Positions 9,353-17,970 of a stretch of 64,000 nucleotides of DNA are shown one piece after another. Source of the stretch: JAQBVV01 sp965249205 (GTDB taxonomy: Bacteria > Acidobacteriota > Vicinamibacteria > Vicinamibacterales > UBA2999); NCBI GenBank assembly GCA_965249205.1, contig CBDFLL010000004.1, positions 496,001-560,000 on the forward strand. Reading direction: 5' to 3'. The notes beneath the pieces are model-generated. The model did no database searches and was not told where the DNA came from. It saw nothing but the letters and a program-made list of their open reading frames with translations. Every line of letters begins with the position of its first letter. The first letter of the stretch is position 1. A program made the translations under genes and the position numbers.

Positions 9353-10969
9353 ATGATGCCGCCAGCAGGATCTCGCCGGGCCGGCCTGCTCGTTCCGCTC
9401 TTCTCGATACCCTCGTCGAGGAGCTGGGGCGTCGGTGATATTGGCGACATCGCGATCATGGCGAGCTGGCTGCGAACCGCGGGCATCCGCCTCCTGCAGT
9501 TTCTGCCGATCAACGAAATGGCAGCAGGTGAAACCTCACCCTATTCGGCGCTCAGCGCGATGGCGATCGACCCGCTGTTCATCGCCATGGACCAGCTCGA
9601 GGATTTCGTTTTGCTCGGAGGCGAGCCGTGGCTCGAGGCCGACCTTCGAGCGAGGCTCGAGAGCCTCCGGGCGGCGCCTGGCATCGACTACCCGAACGTG
9701 CGCGACCTGAAGCAGACCGTTCTCCGTCAGGCGTTTGCGCGGTTTTGCGATAGCGAGTGGGTCCCGTATTCACCACGGGCTGAGGGGCTTCGGGCGTACA
9801 TCGACAAGCAGGCCTGGTGGCTCGACGAGTACTCCCTCTTTCGCGCGCTGCGCGCGCGCGAGGGTGAGCGGCCGTGGCTCGAGTGGCCCGCGGCCCTGCG
9901 GGAACGACAGCCGGCCGCGCTCGCGCAGGCGCGCCTCGACCTCGCGGACGACATCCTGTACCGCCAGTACATGCAGTGGGTCGCCAACGAGCAGTGGGAC
10001 GCGGCGCGCGCGTCATCGGACGGCGTCGCGCTATTCGGAGACCTGTCGTTCATGGTGAGCGCCGACAGCGCCGACGTGTGGGCGCGGCAGGACGAATTCC
10101 GGCTCGACGCCTCGGTCGGCGCGCCTCCCGACGAGACCAGCGAGACCGGACAGGATTGGCGCCTTCCGGTGTATCGCTGGGATGTGTTGGCCGAACGTGA
10201 TTTTGGCTGGCTGCGGCAGCGCGCGCGCCGCAACGCTGAGCTGTTCGACGGCTATCGCGTCGATCACCTCGTGGGCTTCTATCGGACCTACTTCCGCCCG
10301 CACGACGGCAGCGCGGCGCGGTTCACCCCGTCCGATCGGGCGGCGCAGACGCAGCTGGGAGAACAGGTGCTCCAGGTACTTCGCGAGCCAGGCGCCGAGA
10401 TCATCGCCGAGGATCTCGGGCTGGTACCTGAGTTCGTCCGCGAGTCACTCGCACGGCTGTCCGTCCCTGGCTGCAAAGTGCTGCGGTTGGAGCGGTTCAC
10501 TGACGTCGAAGGGCAGCCGTTCCAGGATCCGGACGACTATCCGTCCGTTGCGGTCGCCACGTCAGGGACACACGACTTCGAGCCGATGGCGACTTGGTGG
10601 GAGCATGCGCCGGCCGAGGAGAGGGAGGCGGCGCTCGCCATCCCCCTGGTCCGAGCGCGACTCAGCGAGGCAGAACGCGCGCACGCGCTGGCGGCGCCTG
10701 ACCTGCCCGACGGCGTGCGGGACGCACTGATCGAAGCGCTCTACGCATCTGGGGCCGACTTGCTGATTCTGCCGATGCCGGACGTCTTCGGCTGGCGGGA
10801 TCGCATCAATGTACCGGACACGATCGGCACGGCTGATACTGCTGGTGGTGCCGATGTGGAGAACTGGACATGGCGCCTGCCATGGCCCTCCGACACGTTG
10901 TCAGCGGAGCCTGAAGCGGCTGCGGCCGCCGCGCGGCTCAGCGCGTGGGCGACCCGCCACGGGCGGTGA
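9353..10969 (+). CDS. malQ: 4-alpha-glucanotransferase
   Basis: 538 residues, GH77 amylomaltase. It transfers alpha-1,4-glucan segments between maltodextrins in glycogen/maltodextrin metabolism in the cytoplasm. The N-terminal RAGLLVPLFSIPS...WGVGDIGD and LLQFLPINEM are characteristic, as are DGYRVDHLVGFYR (nucleophile Asp), IAEDLGLVPEFVRESL (acid Glu) and GTHDFEPMATWW (the family usually has GTHDNE). Length is normal. Start is ATG 9353 with a second ATG immediately after. Its last 32 nt overlap, convergently, the 3' end of glnS. Confidence 0.92.
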   Translation: MMPPAGSRRAGLLVPLFSIPSSRSWGVGDIGDIAIMASWLRTAGIRLLQFLPINEMAAGETSPYSALSAMAIDPLFIAMDQLEDFVLLGGEPWLEADLRARLESLRAAPGIDYPNVRDLKQTVLRQAFARFCDSEWVPYSPRAEGLRAYIDKQAWWLDEYSLFRALRAREGERPWLEWPAALRERQPAALAQARLDLADDILYRQYMQWVANEQWDAARASSDGVALFGDLSFMVSADSADVWARQDEFRLDASVGAPPDETSETGQDWRLPVYRWDVLAERDFGWLRQRARRNAELFDGYRVDHLVGFYRTYFRPHDGSAARFTPSDRAAQTQLGEQVLQVLREPGAEIIAEDLGLVPEFVRESLARLSVPGCKVLRLERFTDVEGQPFQDPDDYPSVAVATSGTHDFEPMATWWEHAPAEEREAALAIPLVRARLSEAERAHALAAPDLPDGVRDALIEALYASGADLLILPMPDVFGWRDRINVPDTIGTADTAGGADVENWTWRLPWPSDTLSAEPEAAAAAARLSAWATRHGR

Positions 10970-12641
10970 GTCTCGCCCAGGTGTCCCTCAACGTTGCAGT
11001 GCGGTTAAACACTGGCGCGTCGGGTCGGGAGTCCGGATCGACGCAGAAGTAGCCGAGCCGCTCGAACTGGAAGCGGGTACCCGGTGGCGCCTCCGCCAGT
11101 GCGGGCTCGACCTTGCAGCCGATGACGCGCTCGAGTGAGTCGGGATTCAGGTCGTCCAGCGGATCGCGACCGCCCTCACCGGGATCCGACGAGAGGAACA
11201 GCCGGTCGTACAGCCGCACTTCGGCGTCGCGCGCGTGTGTCGCCGACACCCAGTGGATTGTGCCTTTGACACGCCGGGTCGCCGTCGCGCCGTTGAGCGA
11301 CTCCGGGTCGTAGGTGCAGCGCAGCTCGGTGACGGCCCCAGAGGCGTCCTTCACGGCACGCTCGCATTTCAGAATGTAGGCGTAGCGGAGTCGCACCTCG
11401 CTTCCAGGCGAGAGACGGAAGAACTTCTTTGGCGGATTTTCCATGAAGTCGTCTCGCTCGATGTAAATCTCACGCGAGATCGGAAGTTTCCGCGTGCCGG
11501 CCGTCGGGTCATCGGGATTGTTTACCGCCTCGACATGCTCGTCACGTTCTTCCGGATAGTTCTCGATCACGACCTTGACGGGGCGGACGACGGCGAGGGC
11601 CCGGTTGGCGCGGCGGTTCAGGTCTTCGCGAACGGTGTGCTCGAGCAGCGCGATGTCGACGACGTTCGCCTTCTTCGCGACGCCGATGCGTCCGCAGAAA
11701 TCGCGAATCGCCTCCGGCGTGTAGCCGCGTCGACGGGCGCCAGCGATCGTCGGCATTCGTGGATCATCCCAGCCGTCGACGTGACCCAGTTCGACCAGCG
11801 CGAGCAATTTGCGCTTGCTCATGATCGTGTAGTTCAGGTTCAGGCGCGCGAACTCGATTTGCTGCGGCCGTGCCGGCTGACGCGTGTGCTCGATGAGCCA
11901 GTTGTAGAGCGGTCGGTGATCCTCGAATTCCAGCGTGCACAGCGAGTGCGTCACGCCCTCGATGGCGTCGGACAGCGGATGCGCATAGTCGTACGTTGGA
12001 TAGATGCACCACGCGTCGCCGGTGCGGTGATGGGTGACGTGCCGAATGCGATACAACGTCGGATCGCGCATGTTCATGTTCGGCGACGCCATATCGATCT
12101 TCGCGCGGAGCACATGCGCGCCATCCGGGAACGTACCGGCGCGCATTTGTCCGAACAGCGCCAGGTTCTCATCGACGCTCCGCGTGCGGTGCGGGCTGTT
12201 TCGCCCAGGTTCGGTCAGCGTGCCGCGGTAGTCGCGCGTCTCATCGGCCGAGAGGCTGTCGACATAGGCGAGTCCGTCGCGAATGAGTTGCTCGGCAAGC
12301 TGATAGAGCGTCTCGAAGTAGTCGGATGCGAAAAACATCCGTTCGCCCAAATCGAAACCGAGCCACCGGATATCCTCCTCGATCGCCCTCACATACTCGA
12401 GGCCCTCTTTCGTGGGGTTGGTATCGTCAAACCGGAGGTTGCAGGCGCCATCAAATGCCGCGGCGATGCCGAAATTCAGGCAGACCGACTTTGTGTGCCC
12501 GATGTGCAGAAAGCCGTTCGGCTCCGGCGGGAAGCGGGTGAGGATGCGGCCTCCATGCTTGCCGGTACGTTGGTCGTCCGCGATCAGGTCGCGGATAAAG
12601 TCCGTAGCCAGCGCGTCGGCGGTGCCGACAGGTGAGTCCAT
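10938..12641 (-). CDS. glnS: Glutaminyl-tRNA synthetase
   Basis: 567 residues, class I aminoacyl-tRNA synthetase that charges tRNA-Gln. It has HIGH at residues 46-49 in NGFLHIGHTKS, a KMSKS variant (IMSKRKL), TYDYAHPLSDAIEGVTHSLC typical of GlnRS/GluRS, and a C-terminal anticodon-binding region with KGTIHWVSA. Bacteria with GlnRS usually do not rely on tRNA-dependent amidation for Gln. Start ATG 12641. The 3' end overlaps the malQ 3' end by 32 nt on the opposite strand. Confidence 0.96.
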   Translation of the reverse strand: MDSPVGTADALATDFIRDLIADDQRTGKHGGRILTRFPPEPNGFLHIGHTKSVCLNFGIAAAFDGACNLRFDDTNPTKEGLEYVRAIEEDIRWLGFDLGERMFFASDYFETLYQLAEQLIRDGLAYVDSLSADETRDYRGTLTEPGRNSPHRTRSVDENLALFGQMRAGTFPDGAHVLRAKIDMASPNMNMRDPTLYRIRHVTHHRTGDAWCIYPTYDYAHPLSDAIEGVTHSLCTLEFEDHRPLYNWLIEHTRQPARPQQIEFARLNLNYTIMSKRKLLALVELGHVDGWDDPRMPTIAGARRRGYTPEAIRDFCGRIGVAKKANVVDIALLEHTVREDLNRRANRALAVVRPVKVVIENYPEERDEHVEAVNNPDDPTAGTRKLPISREIYIERDDFMENPPKKFFRLSPGSEVRLRYAYILKCERAVKDASGAVTELRCTYDPESLNGATATRRVKGTIHWVSATHARDAEVRLYDRLFLSSDPGEGGRDPLDDLNPDSLERVIGCKVEPALAEAPPGTRFQFERLGYFCVDPDSRPDAPVFNRTATLRDTWARLTARGGSPTR

Positions 12642-12765
12642 CCGGTCATTATTTCAAATCCCATCGCCAAAACGCGCCAAGTCTCCGCGCCCGGGCAGAT
12701 AATTGTCGCGGGGTCGCACCGAGGCGCGGCGGTGCGCTCAACCTGCGGGACCCCGGCTCCGTCGG

Positions 12766-14049
12766 TCAGGTCTCGTCCGGATCGTCTGCCGTGGCGCCGT
12801 CGGGCAGGCCCATCAGTCCCACCTGTCTCAACACCCGCGGCACGGTGTCGATCGGTTCAGCCGGCGGCAACTCGTCGGCGCTGGTGACGTCGAGTTCTTT
12901 CAGTCGCCGGGCGCTGACAAGCACGCGCGACTCAAACGACCCCGCCGCATCGTTGTACGCGTGGACAGCACCGTCCAGCTTCTTCCGCACCTCGTCGAGG
13001 CGGTCGGCGAACGTGGCGAGCCGCTCGTAGAATTCCCGGCCGAGTCGCGCGACCTCGCGATAGTTGTCGGTGAGCACTTCCTGTCGCCAGGAGTGCGCGA
13101 CGGTGGTCAGCAACGCGATGAGCGTAATCGGGCTGGCCAGGAGCACGCGCTGCCTCAGACCGTGTTCAATGAGCCCCAGGTCATGCTGCAACGCGCCGCT
13201 GAAGAGCATCTCGCCGGGAAGGAACATGACGACCATCTCTGGAGAATCGCCGAGTGGTTCCCAATAGGCCTTACTCCCGAGCTTGTCCATATGGTCGCGG
13301 ACCTGCCGCGCGTGCGCCTGGAGCCGGGCGGTGCGCACGTCGTCACTGGAGGCCTCCTGCGCATCAAGAAACGCCTCGAGTGGCGCTTTGGCATCAACAA
13401 CGATTTGCTTGCTCCCCGGCAAATGCACGATGAGATCGGGGCGCAGCCGTCCCGTGTCACCGGTCAGCGAAGGCTGCTCGTCGAAGTCACACCGCTCGAG
13501 CATGCCGGCGATCTCGACCACCCGGCGGAGCTGCATCTCGCCCCATCGACCGCGGACGGCTGGTGTGCGCAGCGCTCGCGACAGCGTGCTGGTCGTCGTG
13601 CCCAGCGCGGCGACCTGCTCGGCGAGCCGGGCGTAGGCGGCGACTCTCTCCCGCTCCGCTTCGGACAGGCGCAGGGTCACGTTCTTGAGCGTGTCGGCAA
13701 TCGGCTGCTGAAATCCGGCAAATGACGTTTTCGCCAGATCGAGGAACGCCGCGCGGTTGTCCTTCAGGGCGTCGGCCGCGAGTGACTGGAAGGCGTCGCG
13801 CAGTTTCTGGTCCGCCTTGTCGAGCAGCGCTCCGGTGGCGCCGAGGGCCTGCTTCTGGCGCGCGACTTCCTCGGTCAGCCACTTGTTGTCCTGCTGTGCG
13901 GCGGCCAGGGCTCCGGCCATCTCGGCGCGCGCCTCCGCCATCTCGTGGCGAGCCCGTGATCGGGCCAGCGAGGTAGCGACGGCGGCCACGACGGCTGCCA
14001 CGACGGCCACGATCGCAAGGGTTACGACGGCGGGCACGAACACGTCCAT
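12766..14049 (-). CDS. rmuC: DNA recombination protein RmuC
   Basis: 427 residues: an N-terminal membrane helix (VVTLAIVAVVAAVVAAVAT), a long Ala/Arg/Gln/Glu-rich coiled coil to about residue 150, then the RmuC nuclease-like domain. Diagnostic segments are RGRWGEMQLRRVVEIAGM, RPDLIVHLPGSKQIVVDAKAPLEAF and VVMFLPGEMLFSGAL. RmuC limits sequence inversions and rearrangements at repeats. I start it at ATG 14049, which places the membrane helix at the N-terminus. It is divergent from the M23 peptidase gene, 74 nt apart. Confidence 0.92.
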   Translation of the reverse strand: MDVFVPAVVTLAIVAVVAAVVAAVATSLARSRARHEMAEARAEMAGALAAAQQDNKWLTEEVARQKQALGATGALLDKADQKLRDAFQSLAADALKDNRAAFLDLAKTSFAGFQQPIADTLKNVTLRLSEAERERVAAYARLAEQVAALGTTTSTLSRALRTPAVRGRWGEMQLRRVVEIAGMLERCDFDEQPSLTGDTGRLRPDLIVHLPGSKQIVVDAKAPLEAFLDAQEASSDDVRTARLQAHARQVRDHMDKLGSKAYWEPLGDSPEMVVMFLPGEMLFSGALQHDLGLIEHGLRQRVLLASPITLIALLTTVAHSWRQEVLTDNYREVARLGREFYERLATFADRLDEVRKKLDGAVHAYNDAAGSFESRVLVSARRLKELDVTSADELPPAEPIDTVPRVLRQVGLMGLPDGATADDPDET

Positions 14050-14123
14050 GGGATGTTGAATCGTAGCAGGGCGCCAGCCCCGCCGGGGAGCGGGATTTCG
14101 GTTCACGGCAATCAGTTGATACT

Positions 14124-15383
14124 ATGAGCGGCTTGAGGATCCTGAGTCTGATTCTGGTCTCGTTCGTGGGCGTGACTGCCTGCGTGAACGACGCACCATC
14201 ATCGCCGCCCCCCGCTCAGGATGTGTTTCTTGAGCCTGATACCACACGCATTCAAGGCCTGGTGGAACCACGCGCCACACTTGACGCGATGCTCCGCGGA
14301 CACGGTGTTGCGGCGAATGTCGTGGGTACCGTCGTGGAGGCGGCCAGCGTGGTCTTCGACCTGCGGCGCCTCCGCGCCGCACAGCCGTTTCTACTGGAGC
14401 GGGCGCTCAGCGGCGACCTTCGCCATTTCGAGTACGAGATCGACGCCGATTCTTATCTGCGCGTCGCGCCGGTCGCTCCCGATGCGGACGAGTTTCGTGC
14501 CGAGGTGTTGCCGATCCCGAAAACGCTGGAGCACGGCGTCGCGGCGGGAAGCATCGATGCATCGACACCGTCGTTGTTCCAGGCGATGGGGGCGACTGGC
14601 GAGCGCCCCGAGTTAACGCTGGCGCTTGCGCAGGTTTTCGCTGGTGAGATCGATTTCAACAGCGAGGTGCAGCCGGGAGACCGGTTCGCGGTGGCGTTCG
14701 AGCGGTTCGTCCGCGACGAGCGTCCCCCAACCTACGGCGTCATCACCGCAGCCGAGTTCGAAAACGACGGCCGGCGGATCCGGGCCGTGCGCTTCATCCC
14801 ACCCGGCGGAGAGGCGGACTACTTCGACGACGATGGGCGTTCGCTGCGGCGCTTTTTCCTCCGATCGCCGCTGAGGTTCGAGCCGCGGGTCACGTCGCGG
14901 TACTCGACGCGGCGCATGCATCCCATCCTGCGGACGGCGCGGGCGCACACTGGCGTCGACTACCGCGCGCCCACCGGAGCGGCTGTGGTGGCGGTTTCCA
15001 GTGGCACCGTCGTGTCGGCCACGCGCGACAACGCGAATGGCCGGATGGTGCGCCTGCGGCACGCGAGCGGCTATGAAACCTACTATCTGCATCTCTCCGC
15101 GTTTGCGTCCGGCATTCGCCGTGGGGCGCGCGTCGCGCAAGGTCAGACGATCGGGGCGGTTGGGTCGACCGGTCTTGCCACCGGGCCGCACCTCCACTAC
15201 GGGCTGAAGAAGAACGGCACGTGGGTGGATCCGCTTCGTGAGCATCGCAACATGCCGCCGGGTGACCCGGTGCCGGCGGGGGCGATGGAGGCCTTTCGCG
15301 TCGTGCGGGATGAGGCCCTGGAGCAGCTCGCCGCTGTGACCGGGATGGTCCAGCCACCGCCGGCCGTCGTGGCGACCCACTAG
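14124..15383 (+). CDS. M23 family metallopeptidase lipoprotein
   Basis: 419 residues. The N-terminus ends in VTAC, a lipobox, so it is a likely lipoprotein. Residues about 60-230 are an OapA/CsgA-like beta region often found before M23 domains (FNSEVQPGDRFAVAFE). The C-terminal LytM/M23 domain has the zinc ligands in AHTGVDYRAP and TGPHLHYGL. These enzymes cut peptidoglycan peptide crosslinks or activate amidases in the periplasm. Start ATG 14124. It precedes the DUF1015 gene by 88 nt. Confidence 0.9.
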   Translation: MSGLRILSLILVSFVGVTACVNDAPSSPPPAQDVFLEPDTTRIQGLVEPRATLDAMLRGHGVAANVVGTVVEAASVVFDLRRLRAAQPFLLERALSGDLRHFEYEIDADSYLRVAPVAPDADEFRAEVLPIPKTLEHGVAAGSIDASTPSLFQAMGATGERPELTLALAQVFAGEIDFNSEVQPGDRFAVAFERFVRDERPPTYGVITAAEFENDGRRIRAVRFIPPGGEADYFDDDGRSLRRFFLRSPLRFEPRVTSRYSTRRMHPILRTARAHTGVDYRAPTGAAVVAVSSGTVVSATRDNANGRMVRLRHASGYETYYLHLSAFASGIRRGARVAQGQTIGAVGSTGLATGPHLHYGLKKNGTWVDPLREHRNMPPGDPVPAGAMEAFRVVRDEALEQLAAVTGMVQPPPAVVATH

Positions 15384-15471
15384 GACGCGTCGGCGGCGTC
15401 TGTAGGCACTGCGCTGCTCGCCAATGTCATGGCAGCGGCCTCGCTCGCCTCCCCGTATAATCGTTAGTTCT

Positions 15472-16692
15472 ATGGCTACCATCGCTCCGTTCAGGGCGCT
15501 CCGCCCGGTTCCTCAGGCGGCGTCCGCTGTGGGGGCCGTTCCTTACGATGTCGTCAGCGGCGACGAAGCACGGGCGTTGGCCGCCGATGCTCCGCTGAGC
15601 TTTCTGCACGTCTCGCGCGCGGAGGTCGATCTTCCGCGGGAGACGGATGCTCATGCCGACGTCGTATATCTCAAGGCCGCAGAGAATTTTGCGATGTTGA
15701 GAGAACGTGCGCCATTGGTCCTTGAAGAGGCGCCGAGCCTCTATGTGTACCGCCTTCGGCTGGGCGAACACCTGCAGACCGGGATTGCGGGCTGCTTTTC
15801 AGTCGCCGAGTACGACGCCGACATGATCAGGAGGCACGAGCGCACACGGCGGGACAAAGAGGACGACCGGACACGGCACATCATCGAGTTGCGCGCCCAG
15901 ACGGGGCCGGTATTTCTGATCCACGGTGCCTCGTCTGCAGTGACGGCGGTGGTGGCCCGCACGACCGGCGCCGGCACGTCGCCGCTGTGTGATTTCACCG
16001 CGGCCGACGGCGTGCGGCATACGCTCTGGCGGGTTGACGGGGAGGACCAACGCACGCTGGTCGTCGCATTCGGCGCGATGCGGGCCTTGTACATCGCTGA
16101 CGGGCACCACCGCGCGGCAAGCGCGGCGCGCGCCCGCGAGCACTTCGGCGGGACAGGCGGTGCCGGCGACTGGGACACGTTTCTTGCCGTGGCGTTCCCG
16201 GGAGACCAGACGCAGATTCTGTCCTACAACCGGGTTGTGAAGGATCTTGGTGCCCACACACCAGAGGCGCTGCTGGCGCTACTGCGCCGAGGGCTCGCGG
16301 TCGCGAAGGGACCTGCCCTGCCGGTACGGAAGGGTGACGTATCGATGTTTCTCGCGGGCGAGTGGTACACCGTCGAACTTGGCGCACCGCCCCATGGTGC
16401 AGGCGCGGCTGAGCAGCTCGACGTGAGCCGCCTTCAAGACCTCGTACTGTCGCCGCTGTTGGGGATCGGCGATGTGCGCACCGACATACGCATCGACTTC
16501 ATCGGTGGTGCCCGCGGGACCGCTCAGCTCGAAACACTGGTGTCCTCCGGTCAGGCGGCCGTCGCCTTTTCAATGTACCCGGTGAGCGTGGCTGACTTGA
16601 TGGCCATCTCCGATGCCGGCGGCATCATGCCCCCCAAGTCGACCTGGTTCGAGCCGAAGCTTCGCGATGGCCTTCTCTCCCACTTGATCTAG
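15472..16692 (+). CDS. DUF1015 family protein next to serC
   Basis: 406 residues, cytoplasmic, DUF1015 family (function unknown). Family features are the N-terminal ATIAPFRALRPVP and VGAVPYDVVSGDEARALA, YVYRLRLGEH, ADGHHRAASAARAR, and a C-terminal SMYPVSVADLMAI followed by MPPKSTWFEPKLRDGLLSHLI. The last motif is typical of the family. It sits 8 nt upstream of serC, an arrangement seen in other bacteria, which suggests a link to serine or phosphoserine metabolism (inference). The ATG at 15472 fits the conserved N-terminus; the frame is open a little further upstream. Confidence 0.85.
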   Translation: MATIAPFRALRPVPQAASAVGAVPYDVVSGDEARALAADAPLSFLHVSRAEVDLPRETDAHADVVYLKAAENFAMLRERAPLVLEEAPSLYVYRLRLGEHLQTGIAGCFSVAEYDADMIRRHERTRRDKEDDRTRHIIELRAQTGPVFLIHGASSAVTAVVARTTGAGTSPLCDFTAADGVRHTLWRVDGEDQRTLVVAFGAMRALYIADGHHRAASAARAREHFGGTGGAGDWDTFLAVAFPGDQTQILSYNRVVKDLGAHTPEALLALLRRGLAVAKGPALPVRKGDVSMFLAGEWYTVELGAPPHGAGAAEQLDVSRLQDLVLSPLLGIGDVRTDIRIDFIGGARGTAQLETLVSSGQAAVAFSMYPVSVADLMAISDAGGIMPPKSTWFEPKLRDGLLSHLI

Positions 16693-16700
16693 GAGCACTG

Positions 16701-17792
16701 ATGTCAACGACTGCACGTGTTCACAACTTTTCTGCTGGCCCTGCGGTTCTCGCGCTGCCCGTTCTGGAAGAGGCGCAGCGCGACTTGCTGTCGTTGCCTG
16801 GTGTTGGCATGTCGGTGATGGAGATCAGTCACCGATCGAAGGCGTTCGAAGATCTGCTGGGCCGCACGATCGAGGATATCCGTGAACTGGCCGACATTCC
16901 GACGAACTACAAGATTCTGATGCTCCAGGGTGGTGCGAGCCTGCAGTTCTCGATGGTGCCGATGAACCTCCTGGCGGCCGGCGGTGTCGCCGACTACATC
17001 GACACCGGCTCGTGGTCAGGCAAGGCCATCAAGGAAGCCAAGAAGGTCGGGACGGTCAATATCGCCGCGTCGAGCAAGGCAGACAAATACACGAGCGTTC
17101 CAGCGCAACAGGACCTCACGCTGACGCCTGGTGCAGCGTACGCGCACGTCACGACCAACAACACCATTGAGGGCACGGCGTGGACGGCTCCGCCGGACGT
17201 GGGTGACGTGCCGCTTGTTGCCGACACCTCCTCTGAGATGTTCAGCCGCCCCATCGACATCAGCCGCTTCGGGCTGGTCTATTCGGGCGCGCAGAAGAAC
17301 CTGGGGCCGTCGGGCGTGACGCTCGTGATCATCCGCGAGGATCTCCTCGAGCGTGCATCCGACACGCTACCGTCCATGCTCAACTACAAAGTGCACGCGG
17401 AGAACAACTCGCTGTACAACACCCCGAACACGTTCGGCATCTATATCCTCGGGCTCACCGTGCGCTGGGTACGCTCGCTCGGAGGGCTACCGGCCGTCGC
17501 AGCGATCAACCAACGCAAGGCTGGCAAGATTTACGCCGAGATCGATCGCACAGGGTTCTACCGGGGTACGGCTCGGAAGGACAGCCGCTCGTTGATGAAC
17601 GTGACCTTCCGCCTGGGGACCGAGGAACTCGAGAAGATGTTTGTGAAGGAGTCGACAGCTGCGGGCCTGGACGGCCTCAAGGGGCACCGATCAGTGGGTG
17701 GTATGCGCGCGTCAATCTACAACGCGTTCCCCGAAGCCGGGGTCGATGCGCTGGTCGAGTTCATGCGCGAGTTCGAGCACGCGCGAGGCTAG
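16701..17792 (+). CDS. serC: Phosphoserine aminotransferase
   Basis: 363 residues. It makes phosphoserine from 3-phosphohydroxypyruvate and glutamate in the serine pathway, and also serves pyridoxal phosphate synthesis in some bacteria. Visible motifs are HNFSAGPAVL, SVMEISHRSKAF, LMLQGGASLQFS, NNTIEGT, DTSSEMFSRP and the PLP lysine K199 in SGAQKNLGPSG. RBS AGGAG lies 7 nt before ATG 16701. Only 8 nt separate it from DUF1015, so they form an operon. No serA or serB lies nearby. Confidence 0.96.
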   Translation: MSTTARVHNFSAGPAVLALPVLEEAQRDLLSLPGVGMSVMEISHRSKAFEDLLGRTIEDIRELADIPTNYKILMLQGGASLQFSMVPMNLLAAGGVADYIDTGSWSGKAIKEAKKVGTVNIAASSKADKYTSVPAQQDLTLTPGAAYAHVTTNNTIEGTAWTAPPDVGDVPLVADTSSEMFSRPIDISRFGLVYSGAQKNLGPSGVTLVIIREDLLERASDTLPSMLNYKVHAENNSLYNTPNTFGIYILGLTVRWVRSLGGLPAVAAINQRKAGKIYAEIDRTGFYRGTARKDSRSLMNVTFRLGTEELEKMFVKESTAAGLDGLKGHRSVGGMRASIYNAFPEAGVDALVEFMREFEHARG

Positions 17793-17837
17793 TAGCCCGT
17801 GGTGTAAGTCCGTCGGCATTCGACGAGCGGTGCATCC

Positions 17838-17935
17838 TCGCGCGATCGTAGATCCAGGGAGTAGGCACCTGTTCATTCCCTCCCTGCCCTCAGGAGTACC
17901 ACGACCGAGTCCCAGGTACTAGTGAAATCCACGCT
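17838..17935. repeat. Family-1 MITE copy A (decayed, left end lost)
   Basis: The right two thirds of the family-1 repeat can be recognised: CGTAGATCCAGGGAGTA, then CAGGAGTACCACGACCGAGT, then the terminal GTGAAATCCACGCTA. The left inverted repeat is not visible. It lies between serC and the 3' end of the pcnB-like gene. Confidence 0.6.
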
Positions 17936-17970
17936 ACGCCGACGGAGGGCCTATGGCGGGCACGGCTACG

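Noticed and set aside
11235..12635. Long plus-strand open frame opposite glnS
   Set aside because: It is antisense to a clear aminoacyl-tRNA synthetase and shows no recognisable protein pattern.
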